Part shown: positions 1-9,454 of the stretch, piece by piece
How positions within the stretch are numbered: position 1 is the stretch's first letter
Layout of the letters: every line of letters begins with the position of its first letter
DNA from: Stephanodiscus triporus
Taxonomy: Eukaryota > Bacillariophyta > Thalassiosirophyceae > Thalassiosirales > Thalassiosiraceae
Direction: 5' to 3'
NCBI GenBank assembly: GCA_036939755.1
Contig: JALLAZ010000392.1
Span: forward strand, 1-18,348
DNA: 18,348 bases
Program-made: the position numbers and the translations under genes
The notes under the pieces: generated by a model
Databases searched by the model: none
The model's input: only the letters and a program-made list of their open reading frames with translations
What the model was told of the DNA's origin: nothing

Positions 1-535
1 ATCTTTTCTGGTTTGCTAATTACGATAGATTTAGTAGAAAATCTTTCTCGTAAGGGGACATTTATTACGGTAGGGTAGGTGGGACCAGTATGATTGTACA
101 TAGGATACTGTAGGAATGAAAGTCACGCGCCAAAATAGCACCTAAACTCGTACCACACTTCGGAATAATAATTTTCTTACAAAGGAAACTATACAAAAAG
201 ACGAGAAACATCCCTCAATTTATTTCGAACGGCTTTCCGGGCATCGTCTTATTTTTAATGTTAGGGTTAATAGTGTTAGGGGTGTCTAGAGAACAAACCT
301 TCGCAGAGTCGCACTATACAGAATACACAGAATATCTTCTGTTGAACCGAATTACTCCGCTGGCGAATCACTCACATTAAAGGTGAAACGTGTCACGATA
401 TATTATTAGGTAGAAAGGAAGACGTGTGTCCACACAAAGTTGTTGTCCGAAATATTTTATTATTCACTCCCACAACATGAAAAGCTAACTCTAGAGCACA
501 GAGATCTGCGGTATGACCTTATCGACAGCAACAAC
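1..535. other. AT-rich intergenic region upstream of FGGY kinase
   Basis: No supported gene was found in this stretch. It is AT-rich and changes abruptly to GC-rich sequence at the FGGY kinase ATG at 536. The kinase frame stays open back to a TTG at 440, but there is no ATG before 536, so 440-535 is more likely 5' untranslated sequence. Two TTAGGG units (261-266 and 276-281) occur, too few to be a telomere. The region presumably holds the kinase promoter; I could not identify a specific element. Confidence 0.5.
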
Positions 536-2579
536 ATGAGATCCATCATCCTCGTCGTCGACGCGGGATCTTCGAGCGTTCGCTGCACCGCGCACGAGTA
601 TCGAGGCGTGGTGAAATCCCACAACACTCGCGCCTCGCCGCCGCTCGACGTCGAGGTCGACGTCGACGTTGCACCCGGCGACGAAGCCACAACGACCGCG
701 TCGTGCCCGCATCCGCATCTCGTGGAGCGGCTGGGGGGGATCGGACACTCCGTCCCCCTGGCCGCCGTGATCCCCGAGACCGGACACGTGCGCGTTCACG
801 ACGTCCTCGACGCCATCGACGCGTGCGTCGACGAGACGCTGCGCTCGTTGCGCCGGATCGTGCATCCGGACCCCCCCTCCCCCTCCTCCTCCTCCCCCCC
901 CTCCTCCTCGGGCGGCGAGTGTCGGCATCGCGTGGTGGCGGTGGGCTTCTCGTCGTTCGTGATGAACCTCGTCGCCGTCGACGCGTACGGCGATCCCGTC
1001 GGGGAGGTTGCCACCTGCAGCTACGCGTGCAATCGGGCGGACGTCGTGGAGGAGTGCGAAAGATTGAGGGCGTGAGTGCTGTATAGATACTTAACTGTTC
1101 ACTCTATTGAACTTTGCGCCCCCGTTTCTTTTCCCGCATTCGGAAAATGGGCGACTCAGACTCTTCGTCGTGCCTCTTTTCTTTTCGTCTCGCCGCAGGG
1201 AATTGGGACCGGAGAAACTAAAGGCGATGTACCAACGCACCGGCGCGCCGCTCCACGCATCGTACGCCCTCCCCCAGCTTCGCGCGTTTTACGGCAAGGA
1301 GGAGAACCGACCACTCGCCGAGAGGATCGTAAGGTGGCAGACCCTGTCGACCATATCTCTCCACCGTTGGTCCGGCAAGCCATGCGTGCAGATGCCCATC
1401 TCCTACAGCGAGGCCAGCTGGACGGGCATGCTCGACTTCCGCACCTGCTCCTGGGACGACGAATCGCTGCGCCTCGTGGAGACGTGTCCCGGCGTCACCC
1501 AGTACATGGGGTACATGTCAGAGGGCGACGAGGGATACCAGGACGACATAGCGATCCTCCCGCCGTTGGCCGACTTCGACGCGCCTCTTCCATTTCTGAG
1601 GGAGGGCATCCCAAGGAAAAACGACGACGGGAGCGACAATGCCTACTGGGAGAGATGGCCGGAGTTCCGATCGCATACGCTGTGTCAGTTCCTCGGCATC
1701 GGCGACGGCGCCGCGGCCAACGTCGGGAGCAAATGCGGCGGCGGCCAACAAGGACAAGGACGGCAGCGGCGCATTGCCGTGACCATCGGGACGTCGGCGG
1801 CGGCGAGGGTGTGTCTACCCCTATCGGCCCGATCGTCCTCCGATCAAGTGCGCATCCCTCCGGGTCTATTCTGCTACAGGGTCCATCGCGATACCGTCCT
1901 CCTGGGCGGAGCCCTCACCGACGGCGGCAGCGTCGTGGAGTGGGCTCGATCCCTGTTGAATCTGCAATCTCCCGAATCCTTCGACGCTTGCCTGGCCCGA
2001 GTGACCGACATGTACGACAAGCGCTGCGGGAAACGCAAGCGCCCTACCGAGGACGAAGTCACTATGATTCCGTTCCTCGGCGGCGAGAGGAGCACCGGCT
2101 TTCGGGGCGGCGCCAGGGCCTGCATCTCGGGCCTGACGCGAGATACCACGTCGAACGACGTGATGTACGCGTGCCTCGAATCGGTCGTCCTTAGACTCGG
2201 CCGAGTCCTGGAATTGATAAGCGAGGCGTGCGCCACTGAAGGCGACGACGAATCCCCCGAGTACGTCCTAGTTGCGAGCGGCGCCGCCCTTGAGCGCAAT
2301 GTCCTATGGAGGCGAATGTTGGCGGATTGCTCGAACGCCGACGTCATCGTGGACGGCGATTCGGCCGAGGAGGGCACGAGTCGCGGCGTGGCGATTTTGT
2401 TGGCCGAATCGCTGCAACAGACAGGGCTAGGCGCCCACCACGCGGCGTTTGGCGGCATCGCCGAGCAGCCCCTGGTGGTCGCAGATGAGACGAAATGCAA
2501 CGCGGTGGCAAGGGAACACTGGATGACGGCTGCGTCGTCTCAGGAATCCCTCATCGCCGCGATCGCACCTTCGTGGTAA
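536..2579 (+). CDS. FGGY-family carbohydrate kinase, gluconokinase-like (two exons)
   Basis: Predicted ATP-dependent sugar kinase; gluconate is the best guess for substrate. CDS joins 536-1071 and 1199-2579 (638 aa), and the reading frame is preserved exactly across the GT-AG intron. The N-terminal phosphate-binding motif is VVDAGSSSVR (residues 8-17, the DxGTSS loop of the family). After the splice come YQRTGAPLH, then IGDGAAANVG with the probable catalytic base Asp348, then TIGTS (G376-S378), GGALTDGGSVVEW, FLGGERSTGF and a C-terminal SGAALERNVLW segment. These motifs in this order match the FGGY gluconokinase branch; known members are about 500 aa, and the extra length here comes partly from a Pro/Ser-rich insert coded at about 870-910. 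The start at ATG 536 places the DxG loop at residue 9, as is usual. Convergent with the Elg1-like gene. Family sure, substrate unsure. Confidence 0.88.
1072..1198 (+). other. Spliceosomal intron in FGGY kinase gene
   Basis: 127 nt intron. Donor GTGAGT begins at 1072, directly after an arginine codon plus two bases. The acceptor CGCCGCAG ends at 1198 after a pyrimidine-rich stretch (CTCTTTTCTTTTCGTCTC). Splicing makes codon 179 (GCG) and joins ECERLRA to ELGPEKLKAMY. Without splicing the first reading frame stops at 1073-1075, inside the donor site. The join restores the family motif order, so I am confident in it. Confidence 0.9.
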
Positions 2580-2763
2580 TTCATAATGAGAAAAATCTCT
2601 CAGGGTACTACTCTCAGGGTTCAGTCATCGACTGGTGCACTTAAAATGTTATGGGATTGAACCCCTCACTTTAATTGGGATAGGGTTTGAATAATACGTA
2701 ATAAGCGGAAGTTAATGCTAGCGTGCATTTGTTGTGATGAGACCATCAACAATGTGGAAATAT
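2580..2763. other. Convergent 3' intergenic gap (FGGY kinase / Elg1-like)
   Basis: 184 bp between two stop codons on opposite strands; it must hold both 3' ends. A 10 bp direct repeat CTCTCAGGGT occurs at 2597-2606 and 2611-2620. No gene seen. Confidence 0.5.
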
Positions 2764-5700
2764 TTACTCGACGATCATGTAGCTGTCAGCCAATTCTAGC
2801 GCCTTGCTGTCTATTGTTTTATCTTGCCCCCCAGCAATCTCGTCCAGATAATGTCGGCGAATGTGTTTGCGACTCGTTCGGGTTCTTCGTCCGCCTCTCT
2901 CTGTGTCACCATTCTCTGTCATCATATCTATGACTTTTTCGCGAATTCTTCTTTCGTGGTATGCAATCGCTCGGAGATGTGGCAAGTAGTCAAGAGACAA
3001 AGGGTGATCTAAGATCGAATCTCTCCGCCAAACGTGTGTTTTCTGCGCAGCCTCGTCGCTTTCATCGTGACGAAGTCCAGTGTACCTGAACAATGCAATC
3101 GTTCAAATGCGATAGCAATTAGTACGGAAAGAATTCAACATTTGGATTAATAAGCCACAAATTATGACTTGAGACTTACCACAAGTCACAATTCGCCACT
3201 GCAGAATGCATGACACTTAGAGCATTTGCGGCTATTTGGCTTCTCCTTGATCGCAGCAATGGCGTTGGATCCACGATAAAGCCGAGGCTGCGAGCGACAT
3301 CAAGACCCTGTTTGAGTAGTGATGGCAGCGACAGAAATGATGGGGATACCTGCGAATTCAGCAGGATGTCGTCTTCCAAACGTACACGTGATTGCAATTG
3401 AAGGAATGATGACTCTGTATTTTCATCTTCCGTGCCACTCTTTGAACTATCGGGATTCTCTTCAAATGAGCAAACACTATTATCTAGGAAGCCAAGTCCA
3501 CGGGAGTGGAGTTCAGAGTACGACAGAAGCTGACGATCCCTTCTCATTACCGGGTAGGTGACATAAGAATCAGTATTGCCGAAGAAAAAGCTTGATTCAT
3601 TCATACCTGATGAGTAAAGCGCTTCAAAGCTTGGTCTGGTAGGAGCAAAAGAAGTGATGCGGTTTTGAGCTGAGTCCAAAGATTGCCTTCGCCGAAAAAT
3701 TGCATGGGTACTTACGGCTTCTTATTCTTTCCTTTGCAAAGCTTGGCGATTGATGAGGCTGTGACAGAGGCTGATTCCAGGGTGTCAGAACCAAAACCTT
3801 CGACTGAACCAGACAACGAAGGAATGGCCAATGTTGATAACGAGTCCTCCAACAAAATGGCATCACTCATGATGCCCAATTCATCAGCAAAATGATTGAA
3901 TTCGTGTAAAGTTTCTCGATGAACGCCGGTTGACGGCAAAAGGTATGATGTTTCAGCTTCGTCAAATAATTCAATTCCAGCAATTGCCACGTCCAACATG
4001 GTCTTGGGATCGACGTCTTCCATTTCGCACTCAATCTCCAGACTGAGTTCGTTCGCTTCGCTATGTTCTACTTGAACATTGCTCTCGGGTGGAGCTGGTT
4101 CTTTATCAAAGTACTCCTCATCAGACGACATCGAACAGTCATTTTCGATGCCCGCTTTCTTCTGCCTCTCTGCTCGCGCTTTCCACTTGCGAATGAAGTC
4201 CTCCCTCGACGCATTTTGTTCCCCAAAACTATCCCTGAGTGGAATATCATACTCAATGTTCCAGTTCTTTGATTCTTGACTGTTATTATTGTCTATTCCG
4301 AGGAGCGAATTTGAATCAAGGATGAGACCGTTTGCGCACCTCTTGCGTACGACAACTTCGAGAAACTTGCAAGTCACGCAGTCGATATTCTTGTTGAAGT
4401 CACCTTGATAGATGGCTTTTTCCGATACGCCGCTGGGTATTGCACAAGGCGGACAAATGGCAATGATCTCAGTTGAGGAAATGATTTGAAAATAGCTTAG
4501 CTCCTTTCCGCCGATGAGAAGAATTGGCCGATGGAAAGCGGTGGAGGTGAAATTCTTGCCGGTTATCGTAATTAGAGAATGCCTGTCCTTGGGTATGCTT
4601 TTGGGCTCAATGCTATTTATCAACGGTCTATCGTCCACTGCACCCGGAGGGACAGAACATTCTGCTTTCGGTTGAAGTCCAAAATTATTCATGTCGATTA
4701 TAGCTGTTCTCGTTGGCCGCCATGACTCTGCAAAGTGAAACAGCTGCATCTCATTCAGGATTTTTCGCATGTCACAATGGCAAACTTCTGCAATCAAAGA
4801 GAGCCTATTCAATCTCTCTTTGAGGTTTACATCCTGTTTGAAACACATGCCTTTCAACTTAGCAACATAGGCCATCTTGATACCGCATTCTTGGGGTGGA
4901 GGGCGTTTCAAAGAAATGTACTGACACCGAAAGTTGGTAAGTTCGGAGGGTGTGGAAGATGCAGTCAGGATGATTGGACATTTGGCCTTCTGGCTGACTT
5001 GGGCGAGTGCCAGCCAGAATGCTGTGTCGTCTTCGAACAGAAGATCCACTGAGAATAGAAAAGTGTGTTTGATTTTTCAACAAAATATGCATGCGGTTAG
5101 AGCATGCGATTGGATGATGTTTAGGACTTCTGCCAGATTACGCGGAACGCACACACTCACCCTCGTCAATCAAAATAATAGTAAGAGGATGACTTTCCTT
5201 TACCGATTCTTCGTCACTTTCGAAACAGCTGTCGCTATGCTCGTCGCTTTTCATATCTTCATCATAGTTGTTATCGAAGTCCACGGCGTCGTTGCCAAAG
5301 AAACCACATGTACCCTTTCCTTGCTGCTGTTTCTTTTTCGACATGGCAAGGCTGGAATGACTCTGAGTAGTCTCTTGAATGGCACGCTTCAACGCCGCAC
5401 CACTCCGCTGTTCTGATGAATTGATTTCAATCACGACACAGTCCGACTGCTCAGCCACGGCATGGACTAAACGCGTCTTGCCAGATCCGGTGGGTCCTGC
5501 GACGAGAAAGACATTTTCCAGTCTGGCGTCGCCATCATCGAGGAAGGAATCATCCGAGTCGTACCCATGCTTCTTCTTCTTTCTCCTTCCCCCCTTGTTG
5601 ACTTTTGCTCTGCCCATGCGCTGGACTGATTTGTGACGACGTAACTTCCATTCCTCGACGAAAGATATTAACTTTTTGGATGCTTCCTTGTTGTCGGTGC

Positions 5701-7777
5701 CAAGGAGATCATCGGGTATGCTTGTCATAGAGTACCTGTCAACCCATAGTTGATTATTATCCTCGTCGGATTGTTTGATTGAATCATCATTCTCAATTGT
5801 ATTCGTCTCATTTTTGATCTGATCGAATACGGAAGACAACAGATCGAACATTGTATTCCTTGCATAAGTGTCATCTGCGACAACGCAAGGAAGATTTTGC
5901 GTACAGATTTCTTCGGTACATGTAGAGGGCACCAAATTAGGTTTCAAATGTTGATACCTTGGAGTCTCTCTAACCTGTCGCAAAGATGACGGGATCGTGA
6001 TTGGTTCTTTTGTCTCCATTTCCAATGATTTATCATCTTCGGTGCCATTATTCGGCACAACATGAGAAGGACACGGGAACCTAACCGCGGGGACGCAAAT
6101 GTCTTTCTTCCCTTCCGATGCGCAAAAAATCTTCTGATCCTTAGCCATGGACCTGGGTGGATATTGGCGAAATAAAGCATCCTTACTATGCAAAGTAGTC
6201 ATGCTGGTTCTTTCAACCACCTCGCCAGCAGCTGCAGCAGCGGTTCCAACATGCTTCGTAATGAGCTCCTTCTCTTCCTCCTCTTCCTCCTCTCCGACCT
6301 TACTGGGCTTTCTCATTTGCCGCAGTTCCTCCCGCTTCTTCTGGCGTTCGCGCTCTTCGGCCGCGGCCTGCTTTCGCCTTGCAAAAATTTCCGCGGCGTG
6401 ATGTTCTGCCAGTTGCTTTTTGGATAGAAATATCTTCTTCTGCTTTGTGGCGGTGGCAATGGCTGTAGCTTTGACGTTAGTGGTGACGTAATCCACATCA
6501 TCATCGTCTTCTTCATGTTCAGAAGAAGGGGAATCATCGCCATTGCCATTGTCGTCATTATCCCGCCGTTGTTGTCGATCGACCTTCCTCCGTAATGATC
6601 GTGGCCTCTTGTTCGGTTTCTCTATCGTGTCTTTTTCTTCTCCGTCGACTGACTCCTCCGTCGATGATGCGAGTTTCTTCTTAATCCGTCGTGGTTGCTT
6701 CTGCCGTTGCTCCTTTCGTGCAGCCGCCGTCGCCGTCGCCCGATGCTGCCTTTCGGCGACGATGTGCTCTTCGTAATCTGCCCGGCTTACGCCCGGGAAT
6801 AGGACTGGTTGTGCCACCTCGTCATTTTCGGCTGCATCTTCCTTCCTGCCCAATGACAACAACACCTCATTCTTCGCCTTCGTGTTCGCCGACTCTTTTG
6901 CTTTTCTCAAGGACTTTTCCGTCCTTGCTGTCAAGACGTTGACGACTCTCTGAGAGGGAGCTGCTCGAACACCAGTTTTGGGAAGGAAAATCGATGCTAG
7001 AAGCTGTCCTCCACCGCCCCCTCCACCTCCACCTCCACCACCACCACCACCACCACCAATTGATTTCTCCATCTTTCTCCCCTTGGAATTCTCCTTCTCA
7101 TTTTCATACGTCGTCTTCTTCTTCTTCCTGGGAATCGGCTCCAAGTCTGCCCGGGAGGATGACGAAGATGATGTCTCTTCGCGCAAAAACAGTTCTCTCG
7201 ACGAGCACTTCTCCTTGCGTCCATTCTTAGTCATCCCCCCCCCCTCCACCGTCTTCTCGTCGGGAGTGCCCGATGATGACGACGACAATGGCAATGATGC
7301 CACCGACGTCGCCCTCGAGCGCTTGGATTCGCGTCGTAGTCGTCGTCGTCGTGGCACGGACGTGCCTTCGTCGACCATCCCCCTCCCCGTATCATCCCCG
7401 TCCGACTCCGATTTGGCGCTGTCGTCATTGGAATCGGCAGACGAGATCAAATCACTCTGCACCACCCGCGATGCCGCCGTCGTGGACTCGGAGGAGGCGC
7501 GAGATGACGACGAGGACGAGGACGACGACGACGACGATCCTCCTCCGCCTTTATTGCCAACCTTGCCGCAATGTTTCTCGTGTTCGCAGGCCTCCCGAAA
7601 GTCCAGGAACCACTTCACCTTGCACACGTCGCACACCCACCTCTTCTGGAGGATCTTTTGTCCCGTGGAAGCGGCGGTCGACGGTGGATAAGCGGCGTCA
7701 CTGCCTCGAGTGGCGTCGATCGATGACGACGACGACGACGAGCCGTCCACAATGACAACGGCGCAATTGCTGCTCAT
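2764..7777 (-). CDS. ELG1: Elg1/ATAD5-like RFC-type AAA+ ATPase, PCNA unloader (four exons)
   Basis: Predicted large subunit of the alternative RFC-like complex that removes PCNA from DNA after replication (family knowledge). CDS on the minus strand joins 7777-5161, 5048-3716, 3635-3180 and 3085-2764, an exact multiple of three giving 1575 aa. Order: SIM-like VVIV (7-10) plus Ser run; C49/C52/H66/C70 finger; long charged, low-complexity region with poly-Ser and a poly-Gly run; PIP-like QLLASIFL (258-265); RFC box LWVDRY (677-682); Walker A GPTGSGKT (761-768); NSSEQRSG; Walker B LIDEVD (869-874), which is split by intron 1; sensor-1 region PIILTASS. An IPT/TIG-like segment (about 1014-1080) follows. 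The C-terminus (WYTGLRHDES, LDYLPHLRAI) resembles the ATAD5 C-terminus (YVGNRQAS, EYLPTLRNI). The AATQ-type stretch QETTQSH also matches ATAD5. Identity strong; exon 2/3 junction less certain. Confidence 0.88.
3086..3179 (-). other. Intron 3 of Elg1-like gene
   Basis: 94 nt on the minus strand, donor GTAAGT at 3179-3174 and acceptor TTGTTCAG ending at 3086. Splicing forms a TGG tryptophan codon and the peptide NCDLWYTGLRHDES, which aligns with the conserved LYVGNRQAS segment of ATAD5 C-termini. The frame is kept to the TAA at 2764-2766. Confidence 0.85.
3636..3715 (-). other. Intron 2 of Elg1-like gene
   Basis: 80 nt on the minus strand, donor GTAAGT at 3715-3710. The best in-frame acceptor is CTCCTACCAG ending at 3636, preceded by a clear pyrimidine tract (CTTCTTTTGCTCCT); it joins GKNKKP to PSFEALYSSG. 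Another in-frame acceptor (GCGAAG ending at 3687) would give a 29 nt intron and is much less likely. The CAG acceptor ending at 3670 shifts the frame into a stop. Confidence 0.7.
5049..5160 (-). other. Intron 1 of Elg1-like gene, inside Walker B
   Basis: 112 nt on the minus strand. Donor GTGAGT starts at 5160; acceptor TTCTATTCTCAG ends at 5049. Splicing creates a GTG valine codon (residue 873) and yields the continuous Walker B LIDEVDLLFEDD, which neither exon alone encodes. This reconstitution is strong evidence for the junction. Confidence 0.93.
7013..7060. repeat. Imperfect (CCACCT/CCACCA)n tract coding poly-Gly
   Basis: A low-complexity tract that encodes an uninterrupted run of about 16 glycines on the minus strand in the disordered N-terminal part of the Elg1-like protein. 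Codons are mixed (GGT, GGA, GGC), so the run is not a pure trinucleotide repeat. On the opposite strand it makes a misleading proline-rich open frame. Confidence 0.8.
7504..7543. repeat. (GAC)n microsatellite coding poly-Ser
   Basis: Near-perfect GAC/GAG triplet tract on the plus strand. On the minus strand it reads as a run of about 12 serines near residues 79-91 of the Elg1-like protein, just after its N-terminal zinc finger. Probably length-variable by slippage (inference). Confidence 0.8.
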
Positions 7778-8291
7778 GATATTGAATTTATTCCCGCAAT
7801 CTACGTGGCCTGGCCTGTGTTACGTTACACGAATAGTAGTATCCCGGCGCAGTTCGGACGGCATTCCCCTGCCTTCCTCTCATACGAAGGCTATCTGCCT
7901 CTTGGCTTTCGAGGCGTGGTTGTTGGTTGCGTCCGGTACTATTCCACGGCATTTTTTTAATGTTGCCGCGCCAAACTGAACGGACGCTATTATTGGGATA
8001 ATCTACTAATTGAAGCGAGCGTTAAGTGAGAGAGGGGGCCGGGCCGGGATGGAAAAGAACCGTCGTCCAAAGTGCCGTTAGGTAAGGTCTCTTTAGATAG
8101 AGAGGAATAGTATCTAGTACGATACCTACCACCAACAGAGTAGAGTATGACACCTATCGTACGTACGATACCTCGACGAGCGAGGCCGAAGTATGGGTGC
8201 GATTTATTTGACCATGATGAGCTGAGCCTTTGCTAAATTCTCCTAGTAATAACTCCCACAATTCGTAGCAAATAGCGAAAGAGCAAGAGCG
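7778..8291. promoter_or_regulatory. Divergent promoter interval, Elg1-like / Dgk1-like
   Basis: 514 bp between two divergent ATG codons, so both promoters must lie here. The part nearest the Dgk1-like gene contains two copies of GTACGATACCT (8117-8127 and 8163-8173); the second overlaps a perfect 16 bp palindrome TATCGTACGTACGATA (8155-8170). No open frame with family resemblance was seen. A regulatory role is inferred from position and symmetry only. Confidence 0.5.
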
Positions 8292-9347
8292 ATGAGATCA
8301 ACGGCATTCATTCTACTCGCCGCGCCGTGGCTGCTATCTTGTTCCCTCACCGCGGCGCGCCCTCCCCCAGCATTCCCCCGACCTTGGTTCGCGAGGACGG
8401 GTGGCGGCGCCTTTCCCCTCCCATCGTCGTCCGCCTCCCGAATCCGCGCCGGCGACACCAGCCTCGCCGGGAGGGAGACCCCGTCGTCGCGATCTTCCCG
8501 GGGGGACATGAAGGCCGAGGCCGCCGCGTCGTCGTCCGCGGCCGACGGCGAAAGCGACGAGACCGTCGAAATCGCCAAGAAGCTTAAGAATCGCAATCAC
8601 ACCAACCTCTCGCGCAAGTTCACCCACGCGGGATTCGGAATTTTCTTCGCCTGCCTGAATCAGTTCCTGCCGCATGCGAAGTTCGTCCGGGGCATGGGAA
8701 TACTCACGGCCTCGACCCTGCTCATGGAGCTGCTGCGCTATCGCAGGGGATTCCGGTGGATGAATCAGGCCCTGCACTTCTTCCTGGGCGGTGCCCTTCG
8801 CAAGCACGAGATGGAGGGGAAGTTCACGGGGAGCCTCTACTACTTCGCGGGCGTCGCAGCGAGCGCGTACCTCTTCCCCCAGACCGCCGGGACGCTTGGG
8901 ATCATCCAGCTCGCGTTGGCGGATCCGTCGGCGTCGTACTTCGGGAGGAGGACACGCCACATCTACTGGAGTCGGATCGAGAACGGCCTCGGTGGGATAG
9001 GCCGGAACAAGGGCATCCTGGGCTTTTTGGGCGGCGCGCTGTTCTGCTTCCCGTTCAATTACCGCGTCTTAAAGATCGCGAAGTGGGGCGCGGGCGGCAT
9101 CCCCGGCGGCGAGGTCGCTGTCGTTTCCGCCAGCCTGCTGCTTGGATTGGCTGGGGCATTCGCCGACCTGGCCGTGCCCACGCCGGCGCTGACGATGCCG
9201 AAGAAGCTGCTCGGCATTCCTGTGCCGCCGTTTCACATCGACGATAATTTCGTGGTCCCCATCTTCTCTGGCTACATATGTACCAAGATTTTTGACATGT
9301 TCGGGTGGGACGAGGGGATGGAGTTGGCGAAGCACATCATTTTTTAA
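8292..9347 (+). CDS. Dgk1-like CTP-dependent diacylglycerol kinase (membrane)
   Basis: 351 aa member of the Dgk1 / Sec59 / phytol kinase superfamily; predicted to phosphorylate a lipid alcohol with CTP, most likely diacylglycerol to phosphatidate. Residues 1-21 look like a signal sequence or anchor, then a Pro/Ser-rich linker to about residue 95. The catalytic region opens with LSRKFTHAGFG (RKxxH, 106-116), continues with LLMELLRY, then ALRKHEMEGKFTGSLYYF (168-185), which strongly resembles Dgk1, then LALADPSASYFGRR (207-220), the counterpart of LSWSDTAAATIGR in yeast Dgk1, and KGILGFLGG. It ends with DDNFVVPIFSG (317-327), a conserved family motif. Six or seven hydrophobic segments are spread through 113-340. 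ATG at 8292 is the first methionine. Plastid targeting is possible: the N-terminus has PPPAFPRP, but no clean ASAFAP motif. Phytol kinase is the main alternative. Confidence 0.85.
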   Translation: MRSTAFILLAAPWLLSCSLTAARPPPAFPRPWFARTGGGAFPLPSSSASRIRAGDTSLAGRETPSSRSSRGDMKAEAAASSSAADGESDETVEIAKKLKNRNHTNLSRKFTHAGFGIFFACLNQFLPHAKFVRGMGILTASTLLMELLRYRRGFRWMNQALHFFLGGALRKHEMEGKFTGSLYYFAGVAASAYLFPQTAGTLGIIQLALADPSASYFGRRTRHIYWSRIENGLGGIGRNKGILGFLGGALFCFPFNYRVLKIAKWGAGGIPGGEVAVVSASLLLGLAGAFADLAVPTPALTMPKKLLGIPVPPFHIDDNFVVPIFSGYICTKIFDMFGWDEGMELAKHIIF

Positions 9348-9454
9348 CGCCCATTCGATCAAGTGTTTTTTTAACCATTACTACAGCATATCGTAACGTT
9401 ACAATCTATTTTACACTGCACCTATCTATTGCCTTGTGAGATGAGACTTAACCG
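9348..9454. other. Convergent 3' gap (Dgk1-like / lipin-like)
   Basis: Only 107 bp separate the TAA of the Dgk1-like gene from the TAA of the lipin-like gene. The 3' UTRs of the two transcripts therefore probably overlap, which could allow antisense pairing (inference). Confidence 0.5.

Noticed and set aside
261..281. Telomere-like TTAGGG units
   Set aside because: Only two units, separated and not in tandem; gene-dense DNA continues to the right, so this is not evidence of a chromosome end.
440..535. N-terminal extension of the FGGY kinase by 32 codons
   Set aside because: The upstream codon is TTG, not ATG; the sequence is AT-rich, and the family motif sits at residue 9 when the ATG at 536 is used.
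1076..2194. Arginine-rich plus-strand open frame of 372 codons overlapping the FGGY gene
   Set aside because: It is in another frame of exon 2 of the kinase; the kinase frame carries the conserved motifs.
3687..3715. 29 nt intron in the Elg1-like gene
   Set aside because: In frame, but far shorter than the other introns here (80-127 nt) and lacking a pyrimidine tract; the acceptor ending at 3636 is better.
6978..7691. Plus-strand open frame of 237 codons with a proline run
   Set aside because: It is the antisense of the poly-Gly/poly-Ser coding region of the Elg1-like gene; low-complexity codons keep it open.
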